A stretch of DNA of 64,000 nt from Siphonodentalium dalli. Lineage: Eukaryota; Mollusca; Scaphopoda; Gadilida; Siphonodentaliidae. The stretch is from the NCBI GenBank assembly GCA_032622095.1, contig CP136064.1, forward strand, positions 49,544,073-49,608,072, in the 5' to 3' direction. This document shows positions 41,101 through 46,640 of this stretch, piece after piece. The position numbers and the translations under genes are program-made. Numbering within the stretch: the first letter of the stretch is position 1; every line of letters begins with the position of its first letter. Under the pieces are notes generated by a model. The model saw nothing but the letters and a program-made list of their open reading frames with translations. It ran no database searches and was not told the origin of the DNA.

Positions 41101-42088
41101 CCTATGAATATGAATCATTCTGCTCTTGTATTATCTGGTTTTCTGTTTGTCGTTTGCTTTTATTACCTGAACACCCCTCTAAATGAGTAATAGACCGTTC
41201 CAATGTATACATACTTTTATAATTGAATGGGAGAATCCATTCAGTATAGAAAGGGTTTGATAATACTTTGAAGTATTCAATCTACTTAATAGTACTACAA
41301 ATATGTTGTTGTTATTTATGTGAAGAATACCTGGGTGCTTTTCTTGACTTTTTGAGGAGAATCAGCCCTATCTGTCCCATCTGCAAAGGTTTCTTCAATC
41401 TCTTCACCTTCAGTTTCCATCGTACTTCGCACGCTGGCTGCTTGATTGGAATTTTGTGAGGCTGCAGTAAGAGCTAATACATTGGACTAATTTATACAAT
41501 TATACAATATATTGGCTATCAAAAAACATTCTGGAAGATTTAATATCTGCTAATGTTGTAATTGATAGTACTAAAATGAGGTCTTATTTGCCTGGAGTCA
41601 GTCTCAGCAGAGTGTTTCAATTTACACTATATTAATCTATCAATTAGACTATGTTATTAATCTATCAATTAGACTATGTTATTAATCTATCAATTAGACT
41701 ATGTTGATGATGGGCAAAGATCTATACGTGTATCTGTCTGTGGAACATACTGCACTGGGGCATTATAAGCAGTTTAGACATATTTTGAATTTGTCCAGGA
41801 CTTCTTCGACATTGTAGGGATCTTTAATGTGTGCACATTGTTGCACATATGACAGCCATTAGCATTGGCTCCCGGTCCGATTTGAGTGAAAATAAGAAAG
41901 ATAATGTACATGTACTAGTTTATCTTGATGACACCTGGGACTGGGTTGAATTTTCGGAAAGCTTTAGTCCAACCAAAATATTATACACACTATTAAATAA
42001 AGCAAAATAGTTTGAACTATATATATATCTCACCTGATGATAGCGGACATTTGAAAGGCTTCTTCAGCACATTTTGAGCTTTGTCCAT
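9762..42088 (-). CDS. ZCWPW1: ZCWPW1 orthologue, CW zinc finger and PWWP domain histone reader, 15 coding exons
   Basis: Nuclear protein expected to read H3K4me3 (CW finger) and H3K36me3 (PWWP) and to help repair meiotic double-strand breaks, by analogy with mouse and human ZCWPW1. Exons on the minus strand, in order: 42088-42034, 41461-41331, 40129-40045, 36770-36707, 35238-35105, 34204-34016, 31518-31411, 29151-29037, 25765-25681, 22069-21968, 19888-19805, 18288-18210, 15654-15427, 13047-12943, 11161-9762. They total 2964 nt, or 987 residues plus a TAG stop, with consistent phases at every junction. Domains: N-terminal conserved box 63-90; CW finger about 221-262 (Cys225, 230, 251, 262); PWWP about 282-348 with the G-Y-P-W-W-P core at 291-296; helical segment 357-410; acidic region 411-486; basic NLS-like PPKKRKR at 492-498; long charged tail with four TRSxSQ[ED]R-type repeats; acidic C-terminus. 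Human ZCWPW1 is about 650 residues, and the extra length here is mostly tail. The next gene, MEPCE, is divergent. The weakest junction is the exon 5 donor (GTTTGT). Confidence 0.93.
11162..12329 (-). other. ZCWPW1 intron 14, distal part; nothing recognised
   Basis: Open frames at 11327-11694 on both strands overlap and have no family resemblance. No repeat family was recognised. Confidence 0.4.
12330..12912. mobile_element. Family K element in ZCWPW1 intron 14
   Basis: Starts near tagacaccagaaaaatcagtaaat, has three or four degenerate internal repeats (cataactctggtaaa, gaaaacaatcggata, gttatcatc) and ends near gtcgcccaaatt..cgggggacaa. It is the same subfamily as 34329-34720. Confidence 0.7.
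12943..13047 (-). CDS. ZCWPW1: ZCWPW1 coding exon 14 (NLS-like)
   Basis: Acceptor gtattttcag, donor CAAG|GTATGA. It encodes DDVLMPPKKRKRDRIMIDEL and then TAPKKSKKFEMEMPQ. PPKKRKR is a classical basic nuclear-localisation-like cluster. Confidence 0.86.
13155..13268. mobile_element. Family B TTAA element, short copy (114 bp)
   Basis: TTAACCCTTTCATGACGG at the left, CAGTCATGGAAGGGTTAA at the right, and one central hairpin strand tgcattctcttatatatg. The shared inner hairpin sequence links families A and B. Confidence 0.9.
13318..13444. mobile_element. Pogo-like fold-back MITE, internally deleted
   Basis: The left end is reduced to about 25 bp (agtaataccctaaataatcga). The right arm is complete through gggcattactgta. 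The deletion is like that in the copy at 4304. Confidence 0.87.
14249..14268. repeat. Poly-C run
   Basis: An uninterrupted C homopolymer of about 16-18 bases, next to the K-like unit that follows. Its length may be an assembly estimate. Confidence 0.8.
14400..14577. repeat. Inverted repeat, arms about 60 bp
   Basis: ggttgtggctgaggtaggtg..cacccggagatgg..gttgattttctatt is repeated as its complement at 14518-14577. The loop is about 55 bp. It could form a hairpin in ZCWPW1 intron RNA. Confidence 0.88.
14578..14820. mobile_element. Family K-related end with tacccccc hairpin
   Basis: Degenerate K-type unit ending ggatggacggacaagctgattccagtatacccccaa, then cgttgcggggggtataat, the counterpart of the gtccccc hairpin of other copies. 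Confidence 0.65.
15427..15654 (-). CDS. ZCWPW1: ZCWPW1 coding exon 13 (acidic region)
   Basis: Acceptor cgaaatag, donor GAAG|GTGCGT. The acceptor one codon downstream (gtaacag) would create an in-frame stop, so the tag site is preferred. It encodes residues 411-486, very rich in Asp, Glu and Ser (SSDEEAEIMGEQPDDSNSDD...), ending EDKLSQSGLE. Confidence 0.86.
15840..16140. mobile_element. Family K fragment
   Basis: gacaataactccgctaaaatg, then gcgcatgttcccatgcttg, then catggatgagggtcattac, ending tatagtcctccaa..tgtcgagggacaaa. Diverged. Confidence 0.55.
16690..17140. mobile_element. Family K fragment with terminal hairpin
   Basis: Two internal units (gggtcataactcc.., gggccataactctg..) each followed by gatcaaacccatattcgaa. 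Then gacagaccgacagacggac and the hairpin tgtgtaccatactatggtat at 17108-17127. Confidence 0.6.
17200..18200 (-). other. ZCWPW1 intron 12, AT-rich, nothing recognised
   Basis: No open frame of note and no repeat family recognised on either strand. Confidence 0.4.
18210..18288 (-). CDS. ZCWPW1: ZCWPW1 coding exon 12 (post-PWWP)
   Basis: Acceptor ttccacag, donor CTAT|GTGAGT. It encodes DRLRRYGFGTKFRGKWRIEN and FWNKKL. The segment R-x-x-x-[FY]-G-F after the helix has a counterpart in human ZCWPW1 (ERVNLFGFW, from memory). Confidence 0.86.
18300..19800 (-). other. ZCWPW1 intron 11, nothing recognised
   Basis: Short frames at 18725-18916 and 19454-19721 are not supported by family resemblance or splice sites. 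Confidence 0.4.
19805..19888 (-). CDS. ZCWPW1: ZCWPW1 coding exon 11 (post-PWWP helix)
   Basis: Acceptor ttttacag, donor AAAG|GTGAGT, 28 codons, phase 0 at both ends. It encodes TTIKGRNFAKDIQGAKENAL and eight more residues, matching the helical extension after the PWWP in vertebrate ZCWPW1. Confidence 0.88.
20030..21740. repeat. Diverged interspersed repeats, partly inverted
   Basis: Blocks aaagtctgtttcttgga (about 20045), agtgtcttgagaaacag (about 20792) and tcctcgagaaacagacca (about 21709) belong to one repeat end. A block around tgtctgctatcatgca..tgcgcttgggaggg (about 20348) recurs inverted near 21510-21555. gcaggcaggttttt and the opposite-strand aaacctg..gcctgcctgc also pair. The element class is unknown. 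Confidence 0.5.
21968..22069 (-). CDS. ZCWPW1: ZCWPW1 coding exon 10 (C-terminal half of PWWP)
   Basis: Acceptor tatttcag, donor CCT|GTAAGT. It encodes THYHVVYLDRFVTRAWI and on through LKTFSPGDTNIGP. The H-V-x-[FY] strand and the R-A-W-I block are typical of PWWP domains of this family. Tyr329 sits where the third aromatic-cage residue is expected. Confidence 0.93.
22343..25456. mobile_element. 3.1 kb element with 12-bp inverted ends and an internal tandem array
   Basis: Ends TAGCTCAACTTA (22343-22354) and TAAGTTGAGCTA (25445-25456) are perfect inverted repeats. Almost all the interior is an array of about 162-bp units. The right part has a ggacacacggacacacg minisatellite. A small relative lies at 44005-44605. 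It lies in ZCWPW1 intron 9 (between exons 9 and 10). Confidence 0.85.
22455..25355 (+). repeat. Tandem array, about 18 units of about 162 bp
   Basis: Each unit contains AAGATGGCTGC..GGCCATGTTTTTTGG, ctcgttcccatctacatgtc, catgacaaatttcat and acgacctgtagcccgcgcc. Two unit types alternate, one ending aaaggatttagtcatgcaaa and the other aatggattgaatcttgaaat, so the true period is often about 320 bp. Repeated open frames (for example near 22835, 22999, 23955 and 24438) are by-products of the repeat and are not genes. Confidence 0.95.
25681..25765 (-). CDS. ZCWPW1: ZCWPW1 coding exon 9 (PWWP core)
   Basis: Acceptor ctttgtag. The first base completes Trp294, and the exon then reads WPAIVEIDPDLETFVEISG and on to SPMKP, giving G-Y-P-W-W-P-A across the intron. 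Donor CCA|GTATGT. Human has the comparable WWPGMIESDPDLGEYFL, from memory. Confidence 0.95.
25812..25922. mobile_element. Family J TTAA element, short copy
   Basis: Left end ttaacactttctcatg and right end agtaaagaaagggttaa. The interior (gaataatagtccaaaccgatgtatacc) matches the copy at 41033. Confidence 0.75.
26133..26362. mobile_element. Family B TTAA element (230 bp)
   Basis: Left TTAACCCTTTCGCGATGGGAG, right GCTCCAGTCAACGAAGGTTAA, with inner arms cattctcttatatatgcgag and tgcatatattagagaatgca. Confidence 0.88.
26436..26605. mobile_element. Pogo-like fold-back MITE (170 bp)
   Basis: CAGTAATGCCCTAAATAATC at the left, its complement at the right, TA flanks, palindromic over nearly its full length with a short centre. 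The gatgaatggcaacaagcc part is lost. Confidence 0.92.
27156..28896. mobile_element. Family E TTAA element (1741 bp)
   Basis: Left end TTAACTCTTTAACTCTAAAT and right end ATTGAGAGTTAAAGAGTTAA (one mismatch), both including TTAA. The interior is AT-rich. The only frame, 28519-28704, resembles no transposase. It is the largest non-autonomous TTAA element here and sits in ZCWPW1 intron 8. Confidence 0.82.
29037..29151 (-). CDS. ZCWPW1: ZCWPW1 coding exon 8 (end of CW, start of PWWP)
   Basis: Acceptor attggtcag, donor CCATG|GTATAG. It encodes DDDYNSCDIPEEEYDE (Cys262 completes the zinc site), then KYTEGSIIWAKMPGYP, the first PWWP strand. The CDIPEE and GSIIWAK blocks match human ZCWPW1 closely as I remember it. 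The exon stops inside a Trp codon (TG|G). Confidence 0.95.
29752..30375. mobile_element. Cluster of family B TTAA elements
   Basis: One unit is bounded by TTAACCCTTTCATGATGGGG (29850) and CCATCATGAAATGGTTAA (to 30245). It contains several copies of the cattctcttatatatg/catatataagagaatg hairpin strand. Another left end is at about 29755, and a further right-side piece follows to about 30375. It is nested or rearranged. Confidence 0.8.
30376..30600. repeat. Transposon end fragment plus short tandem repeat
   Basis: tgctgggcggtatttcggta looks like the end of a known kind of DNA-transposon terminus (class uncertain). After it, tcaagggttttcaag recurs three times between 30491 and 30575. A related motif is near 40447-40480. 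Confidence 0.5.
30891..31068. mobile_element. Left half of pogo-like MITE joined to right half of family B
   Basis: 30891-31008 runs from CAGTAATGCCCTAATTAC to ctctcggggag, the symmetry centre of the fold-back MITE. From there sequence of family B (aatgcattgacacagggttg..cagtcatggaagggttaa) continues to TTAA at 31065-31068. Confidence 0.83.
31411..31518 (-). CDS. ZCWPW1: ZCWPW1 coding exon 7 (CW zinc finger, first three Cys)
   Basis: Acceptor tttgtacag, donor TCGG|GTAAGG. It encodes TWTQCCKKSCQKWRFLQDHC and on through IPDYWECSMNS. The CW signature W-x-Q-C-x4-C-x-K-W-R is complete: Trp222 and Trp233 are the two conserved tryptophans, and Cys225, Cys230 and Cys251 are three of four zinc ligands. 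The fourth is in exon 8. Family knowledge: the CW domain of ZCWPW1 binds the H3 tail trimethylated at Lys4. Confidence 0.95.
31748..32147. mobile_element. Family A TTAA element, complete, two hairpins (400 bp)
   Basis: TTAACCCTTTACCCAACA to TTGGGTAAAGGGTTAA. Its two hairpins, around 31810 and 31965, are separated by an AT-rich spacer. The right-hand half includes cggtctgtctcaataaaacc in inverse orientation to the copy at 32820, so the two nearby copies are inverted relative to each other. Confidence 0.93.
32322..32823. mobile_element. Family F TTAA element (502 bp)
   Basis: TTAAAGGTACGGTTGGCCTT and AAGGCCAACCGTGCCTTTAA are 20-bp inverted ends with one mismatch. The interior has gttatgtaaacaaa, as does the element at 4803. 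It shares its right TTAA with the next element. Confidence 0.9.
32820..33199. mobile_element. Family A TTAA element, complete (380 bp), abutting family F
   Basis: TTAACCCTTTACCCAACA at 32820 to TGGGTAAAGGGTTAA at 33199, with hairpins near 32998 and 33135. The left TTAA is also the right TTAA of the family F element. Confidence 0.93.
34016..34204 (-). CDS. ZCWPW1: ZCWPW1 coding exon 6 (basic linker before CW)
   Basis: Acceptor tcctcag, donor CTTG|GTAAGC (strong). It encodes a Lys-rich segment with basic clusters such as EAPKKKMSAKEKMLRRN, which joins to the CW finger as ...NIEELG/TWTQC. The reading frame stays open for about 80 further codons past the donor, to a stop near 33774. I treat that extension as intron or as a retained-intron isoform. 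Confidence 0.8.
34329..34720. mobile_element. Family K element, subfamily of 12330
   Basis: Starts near ctagttttatttggttagac, internal units with gaaaccaaaataat and ggtcataattctgg, ends gcacgcacgcacggatggac and ctggggacag. Confidence 0.65.
34834..34945. mobile_element. Family B element, right end lost
   Basis: tcaaccctttcataacaggg, gctgcgctggtgcagcatta, cattctcttatataagcgag, gagaatgcactgg. The left TTAA is mutated to TCAA. Confidence 0.75.
35105..35238 (-). CDS. ZCWPW1: ZCWPW1 coding exon 5
   Basis: Acceptor acttcacag. It encodes a linker beginning LETNPVDEATPAITQHS and enters in phase 2. The donor chosen is CCA A|GTTTGT, which is weak but is the only visible GT that leaves phase 1 for exon 6. 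An alternative donor here would change a few linker residues only. Confidence 0.68.
35827..36163. mobile_element. Family H palindromic TTAA MITE, complete (337 bp)
   Basis: TTAAAGGGGTACTGTACACT to ATACAGTACCCCTTTAA. The whole element is a near-perfect palindrome, with its centre near 35995 (attttcattataat on both sides). It sits in ZCWPW1 intron 4. Confidence 0.93.
36707..36770 (-). CDS. ZCWPW1: ZCWPW1 coding exon 4 (short)
   Basis: Acceptor catttcag, donor AAAAG|GTGAAT. It is 64 nt, phase 1 in and phase 2 out, which is exactly the linker needed between exons 3 and 5. It encodes a charged, probably helical stretch (DRLSQDRELENKLVESRR). It has no domain evidence of its own. The phase fit and the canonical splice sites support it. 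Confidence 0.72.
36828..37025 (-). pseudogene. hAT/ZBED-type transposase relic
   Basis: The minus frame contains KKLVEWCTMDLQPLTIVNGD and GFQKLM, matching the segment before the catalytic core of hAT/ZBED transposases (x-DLxPxSIVxxxGFxxL). The sequence around it does not stay open and has lost similarity. I call it a fragment. It is next to ZCWPW1 exon 4 (36707-36770) but is not joined to it. Confidence 0.6.
37188..37424. repeat. Palindrome built of two hairpins
   Basis: Outer arms aatagtgtgtctgtcatttg and caaatgacagacacactatt. Inside are two hairpins of about 93 bp (37207-37299, 37308-37400), each with arms gcagaatgaggtccccag / ctggggacctcattctgc. The whole therefore has four related arms. 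Probably a fold-back transposon. Confidence 0.9.
37485..37612. mobile_element. Family B fragment
   Basis: gttaggtcaatgcattctct, gggtgactcgcatatataag, gcacagggttttcgcaaaat, cagtcatgaaagggtcaa. The right TTAA is mutated to TCAA. Confidence 0.75.
38273..38672. mobile_element. Family A TTAA element, complete (400 bp)
   Basis: TTAACCCTTTACCCAACA to TGGGTAAAGGGTTAA, with both hairpins (near 38458 and 38600). Very similar to 32820-33199, so recently active. Confidence 0.94.
38673..39355 (-). other. ZCWPW1 intron 3, nothing recognised
   Basis: No frames or repeats that I can support. Confidence 0.4.
39356..39512. repeat. Inverted repeat with arms of about 65 bp
   Basis: gaatacctacagtttttgtt..gaaatatctcatgagtgtctg..aagaaatat is mirrored by atatttctttccagacac..atgagatgtttc..aaaacggtaggtattc. 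The loop is about 25 bp. Confidence 0.88.
39700..39996 (+). other. Unassigned open frame in ZCWPW1 intron 3
   Basis: It is 98 codons, AT-rich, with no family resemblance. An overlapping minus-strand frame of 82 codons covers the same stretch. Probably not a gene. Confidence 0.15.
40045..40129 (-). CDS. ZCWPW1: ZCWPW1 coding exon 3 (conserved N-terminal box)
   Basis: Acceptor acttgcag, donor GAAG|GTTAGA. It encodes SNRAKPLTDEEYEDLFTAVL and eight more residues (63-90). As I recall it, the human N-terminus has a similar block (SLTNAEFEEIVQIVLQKSLQE), so this is probably a short family-specific helix outside the CW and PWWP domains. Its role is unknown to me. Confidence 0.87.
40255..40336. mobile_element. 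Family A fragment, left 80 bp
   Basis: TTAACCCTTTACCCAACAAA through ctaaaatatcttcggtctgt, then an abrupt change to unrelated sequence at about 40337. Confidence 0.88.
40855..40985. repeat. Short inverted repeat
   Basis: agggtggaacattttgtaaa (40866-40885) against tttacaaaatgtttcactct (40947-40966), with agttccaccct near 40920 as a further partial copy. Confidence 0.6.
41033..41257. mobile_element. Family J TTAA-type element (225 bp)
   Basis: Left end TTAACCCTTTCTATATAATC. Right end tcagtatagaaagggttt, where TTAA has decayed to TTGA. The interior, cctgaacacccctctaaatg and gtatacatacttttataatt, is shared with 25812-25922. Confidence 0.75.
41331..41461 (-). CDS. ZCWPW1: ZCWPW1 coding exon 2
   Basis: Acceptor ttactgcag, donor CAG|GTATTC. 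It enters in phase 1 and leaves in phase 0. The 43 complete codons encode a Ser/Gln/Glu-rich linker (SQNSNQAASVRS to KVKKSTQ) with no recognised domain. Its end joins directly to the conserved box of exon 3. Confidence 0.85.
41631..41705. repeat. Tandem repeat, 25 bp x 3 exact
   Basis: The unit attaatctatcaattagact + atgtt is repeated three times without a mismatch, in ZCWPW1 intron 1. Confidence 0.97.
42034..42088 (-). CDS. ZCWPW1: ZCWPW1 coding exon 1 (start codon)
   Basis: The ATG is the first codon after a pyrimidine-rich acceptor (ctttttag), so at least one non-coding exon should lie upstream. The exon encodes 18 residues beginning MDKAQNVLKKPF and ends in phase 1 before GTGAGA. The Lys-Lys-Pro-Phe segment loosely recalls a basic/Phe/Pro motif near the human N-terminus. 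If the upstream sequence is intron as inferred, no other in-frame start is available. Confidence 0.8.
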
Positions 42089-42821
42089 CTAAAAAGATTA
42101 ATATATTCAGAAATATTTTTAAAGTTATACTCTCTCTTGTTTTGATGGATGGAGAGTTTGAAGCTCTAAATATGTGTAGCATCGCAGATATGCAGATTAT
42201 TGGGTAAGGGACAATCAGCATCAGCACTAGAGGTGCCATGATTGATATTGCTAATCGATAATCTGTCGTCCATAATCAACTATAATCAATTAATCGTACC
42301 TAATATTAATAACATCAGTGGAAGTATTCTGTAATATGGCCTATTGGCTGGGTGATGGTTAACTGATGTCGCGGGTTGTTTCATGCTTCGGCTGATATAA
42401 GTGTTACATTAATAAAGTGTATCATAAATCACTGGTAATGACTAATGAGCACAATGTATTCAATACCAGCACAGTTCTCGGCGATGTCATGGTTATAATA
42501 TTTGTGAGTTCATTAGAACGAACGTAGTAATTAATTTCAGTGTTATGAAATGAATAGCCAAACATACAAACAATATAAAAGTAGGAATGTATGACGGACA
42601 GTTCCCTAAAAAAGGAATCTAATGTTACGGAAACTATAAGTTTCAGCAAACTTCCAACGCATGGAAAACAACCACAAAGGTGGGTACACACCCGCAAATT
42701 TCAGGACTAAGAAGAAGTTAAGTATTTGATAATAGTTTCATCATTTGTTATTATTTTTTACAATTTTTTACAATTTTAATAAAAAAAATTTATATTCTTT
42801 AACAGACTTATTTTGTAGGTT

Positions 42822-43084
42822 TAGTGCCAGGGAATCTTACGTTTTTCATGGGCATCAAAATTTTTACTATGAATACTTGGTGATAGTTTAGAGTTATAAC
42901 ATATGCTCCTAAGGTTTTATCCATTTTTTTTTAATTCGCTATAGCATGCTTAAGCATACCCAAAAAAAATTCAACCCAAAAAAACAAAACAATCGAAAAT
43001 ATTTTTTATTTTTTTTTTTAAGGGCCGATTTTACAGACCGTAAATTAGGGCCGATGAGATCGGCCCCTGGCACTGAAAGGGTTA
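42822..43084. mobile_element. Family I TTAA-type element, one end clear
   Basis: Right end cactgaaagggttaa. Subterminal gggccgattttacagac and gggccgatgagatcggccc, the latter a self-complementary GGGCCGAT..ATCGGCCC. The left limit (ggtttagtgccaggg) lacks TTAA. It interrupts the transposase relic that follows. Confidence 0.6.
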
Positions 43085-43450
43085 AACAAATATGGTGAGA
43101 TGAACAGCTGTCCAGCATCAGTGGCATCATATTGATGATGACAAATGTAGCCAGTTTAATGCCGAAAATCTGCTGTTTAGAATTGCTAACGGCTAAGTTT
43201 TCCGCCTGAAACTGCATGTAGTAATAGAAGCATCAATTTTAGGCTGTTCACCAGTATAGTCTGTACTATATATTTCCTTGTGAAACGTTCTCAAGTGACT
43301 GATCATCATGGTCGTCGACCCATGGTAGACAAATACCTTCAAGCATAATTTACAAGACACCACCTTGTCAGAAGTTTTTACAATTTTTTTCCTAATGTCA
43401 GACTGTTTGCGAGACATTTTCGTAATAAGCCAAACGATTAATAGTGACAC
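43085..43450 (-). pseudogene. BED zinc-finger hAT transposase relic
   Basis: Minus frame from Met at about 43417: MSRKQSDIRKKIVKTSDKVV, then SCKLC-x15-HLRTFH, a BED-type finger (C-x2-C...H-x4-H), then GEQPKIDAS. A frameshift into the next frame gives SNSKQQIFGIKLATFVIINM and MPLML, the usual downstream helix of hAT/ZBED proteins. The family I element cuts it off at 43084. Frameshifted and truncated, so a pseudogene. Confidence 0.7.
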
Positions 43451-43995
43451 CCCTAATCAGCACATGAGCCCTCTACTAGTAGGCTCTATTTAATATAGTG
43501 ATGCATTGACAATTATTATGAAATAGTTTTCTATAAATTTAGTCTACTCTCTCGGCTATACAAAGCTGCTCTTTTGCCTTCTAGCTGTGTGCAAGTTTAG
43601 GATATTAAAATTTCTTCTAGCACAGTAATGTTTCATACCAGTGCCTTTTTTCCACTGTGGTCCTGTGAGTCCGATGACTTGAATTTGATCAGGTGATTTT
43701 GTCATTTTACCATGATGTTAGGCTTCTTTAATGTGCATACTGTTGCAAAAGATGGGACAGTCATTTATAGCATCTGCTCCTGATCCAATGGTGTGCCTGC
43801 CCTAGCACAGTATCATCTCTGGACATGACACTACTAGTATCAGGGTTGGCACTGGACAAAAATGTACACTTGCCAACATTTTTGCCAAATGAATTTTTTT
43901 TTTGGTCAAATTCAAAAAGGACTTGCCAAATACTAGTATAATTGAGGTTCTAACTGGGGAAAATTATGGAAAATTCTCATTTTTTATCTTCATAA
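43451..43995. other. Intergenic, nothing recognised
   Basis: No frames or repeat families supported. Confidence 0.4.
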
Positions 43996-44004
43996 TATAA
44001 TTTA

Positions 44005-44605
44005 ATGAAAGTGTCAATGATACTGTAGCTCGACTTCGAAAGGGAATAATTTCATGTGTTACAGTAACTGGAGATATATATATATATATATAAAATCCAA
44101 GATGGCTGCTGGCAACTATGTTTTCCAATGAATATCAAACTTATTTGATAGCTCCCATCTAGTAGATCAATATCAAGATCAATATGAAGTTTGGTGATGA
44201 TCGGATGAGGGAAGTGAACTGTAGGGTGTGCCAAAGGATTTAAATTAGTCATACAAAGAGTAAAATCCAAGATAGCTGCCGGCAGCTATGTTTTATGGCC
44301 AAATGACCCCAAAATGACTCGTTGCTATCTACATGTCAATATTAACATCCATGACAAATTTCATGATGATCAGACAAACAGTTCGGCTTGTAGACTGTGC
44401 TGATGGATTGATTTTTTAAATCCAAGATGGCCGCTGGTGGCCATGTTTGTTTGCTGAATGACCCCAAAATGACTCGTTCCCATCTACATGTCAATGTCAA
44501 CTGCCATGACAATTTCATGATGATCCGACCAAAGGTACGACCTGTAGCCTGTGCCATAGGATTTAGTCATGCAAAGAGTAAAATCCAAAGTAAAGTTGAG
44601 CTAAA
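44005..44605. mobile_element. Small relative of the 22343-25456 element (about 3 units)
   Basis: Left flank gaaagtgtcaatgatactgt and agctcgactt match the larger copy's left edge. Right end aaagttgagctaaa. Three degenerate units with aagatggctgc, gactcgttcccatctacatg, atgacaatttcat. It includes a short (TA)n run at about 44075-44092. Confidence 0.85.
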
Positions 44606-45538
44606 AAAGGGGCATACATGTAGGTATAAAATTATAAATATACAAAACAAATTGCTACAAAGTTCATATCTAATTTAATACATGTATTTGTCATAAAAGC
44701 ATACAATGAGACAATTAGAATAAAAGAAATAGAGACTGATCGGAGAAACAATTATGAACAATTACCCACTACACTACACTATTACTGCTATTGTAATATT
44801 CTGCACTGTACTGTATTAGTTTAACAAAATTGTCCACCCTCCACTGTTATTTGACACTATATTTAAGAGTAGGAATAGACCGATGCCGATTATACTACTA
44901 TTATAGAACAAAAAGTTATGCAATGTTGACACTTATTATAAACAAAATTCACCGTAACCAGTTAGCCACATAGTAGCAGCAGTCCATTCAATAAAACTGA
45001 TTATCTCCTGATCTAACTACACAGTGTACTCCCCACTACAAAGTCAAAAATATTTAATAATGTGTTTAGTTGATAATACGTTGAACATTTATGATCAAGC
45101 AATGAAGACATTTATCTGCTGGTAGATTTAACATTGCCCGCAAGGCCAGGCTGGTCAGCATGCAGGCTGCGACAAAATGCGACCTACTAAATATGAATGG
45201 AGAATGAATTACATCATAATTATGTCAAGTGTCCAAGGACATGTTGAAATCAACATGTTGTTTGTTCATCACTACTAAATTTCCTGGTATTAATGTAAAC
45301 CAACAGAATAATTTTGTCTTGATTGGAATCTTGAGTCCAGGGAATCTTTTCACTTTAATCTTACTGTTATTTGAATATAATAGAGTGACAGAGGGATTAT
45401 TTTTCATCGATTGCAGATTTGGAAGAAAAGTTGCTTGTTGTTCGGTATTCAATGCATTTCAAAGCAAAGATGGAATTTCAAGAAACAGAATAATGTCACT
45501 GATAAATCAACCATTATATTTCATTTTATTGATATTAA
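44606..45538. other. Intergenic; one unassigned frame at 45229-45594
   Basis: The plus frame of 121 codons (45229-45594) is AT-rich, without recognised motif, and its 3' end runs into a family G transposon. I do not support it as a gene. Confidence 0.3.
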
Positions 45539-45890
45539 TTAAAGGTACTCAATCCAATTCGATGGTCCCCATATATTCCAACAACAAAATTTGAAATGCC
45601 GCTTTAGTTATCAGAATCTATTCAGTGCCCAAAAATAATGCTAACCACAGTCAACAATAAAAACAATAAAATTGCCCAAAAACCTGTTATTTATCAACAT
45701 TTTGTTCAAAGAAATTTTGCCAGTTTGTCAAATATCTGACATAAAAAAGCCACTTGATTTTAGAGTTATCCATCTTCATCTGCAATTTGGTCCAACACCG
45801 TCTTCTCTTATCTGATCACTCTGAGCATTGGTGGGCGGGTTCCTCGACTCGAATCAAATATTTTTTACCCCCAAAACCAAGGAAATAGTA
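45539..45890. mobile_element. Family G TTAA element, right end lost
   Basis: Starts TTAAAGGTACTCAATCC, has cacttgattttagagttatc and ggttcctcgactcgaatcaa, then ttttttacccccaaaacca. These blocks occur in the same order in the complete copy at 52720-53196. Confidence 0.8.
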
Positions 45891-46389
45891 ATATGCAAGC
45901 GTTAATTTGGATTATGCTTCTTTAATGTTGTCATCATGGATTAAAATGGGGATAACAATGTAATTTTCTGTAATTTGAATAGTACAAATACTTCGCATTG
46001 TTTATTGGGGATGTGCCTCTATCTGTGCCCCTGCCTCAGCCATGACATTACAAGAGGAGCGGAGGTACGAAATTCACCGGTATGCATTTTTGATATTTTG
46101 TCTGATTCTTATGCTTCTGGATCGGAGCACTGATTGTGGCATCGATGGTTGATTTGTGATGCACGTGCATGGTACTATATACTCTAGGTTCGTTGAGCAT
46201 GGATTTGATTGGTCAATGAGTAGATGTCTGGGGGTTATGGACACAGGAGAGGTCACAGGGTTGAGTGCGGGTATATTTACGTGTATGTTGGCCCTTGGTT
46301 CCCGTTAGTCTATAGATGCGGGTAGTTTGTGCAGGTATATTGTTGCTGCCCAATCACTGTAGATAAGTGCGGGTAGTTATAGCGGGTAT

Positions 46390-46640
46390 GTTGGATACAT
46401 GCAGTGCTACAAATATCATGGCCACGAGCATCTCTCACCAGTGTCACATCCGGTGACTCAACTTCCCCACACCCAACATGTCCCTCAATAGTGTATTCCA
46501 CGATGATGAATTGCAAAGGGGAATCAAAACATACACGCACAAATCTGGAACAATAAACCTCAGCAAGCAAATAAAGAGAGAGAGCGCAGATTTCACTCTC
46601 CGCGTACGCTACAACAAGAAGGACTTTAATTAGTCGCCTC
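46390..46640 (+). repeat. LTR-like interspersed repeat, copy 1
   Basis: Shares with 56505-56740 the blocks tctcaccagtgtcaca, aacatgtccctcaatagtgt, acaataaacctcagca, gcaaataaagagagagag and ttagtcgcctcc. Two AATAAA signals close to the end and the same 3' boundary suggest an LTR or a retroelement 3' end. No internal coding domain was found beside it. Confidence 0.6.

Noticed and set aside
42939-43217. Whole 92-codon frame as a gene
   Set aside because: Its N-terminal part is frameshifted hAT transposase, and the rest is the family I transposon end.
45229-45594. 121-codon frame in the intergenic region
   Set aside because: AT-rich, hydrophobic by base composition, no motif, and its end lies inside a transposon.
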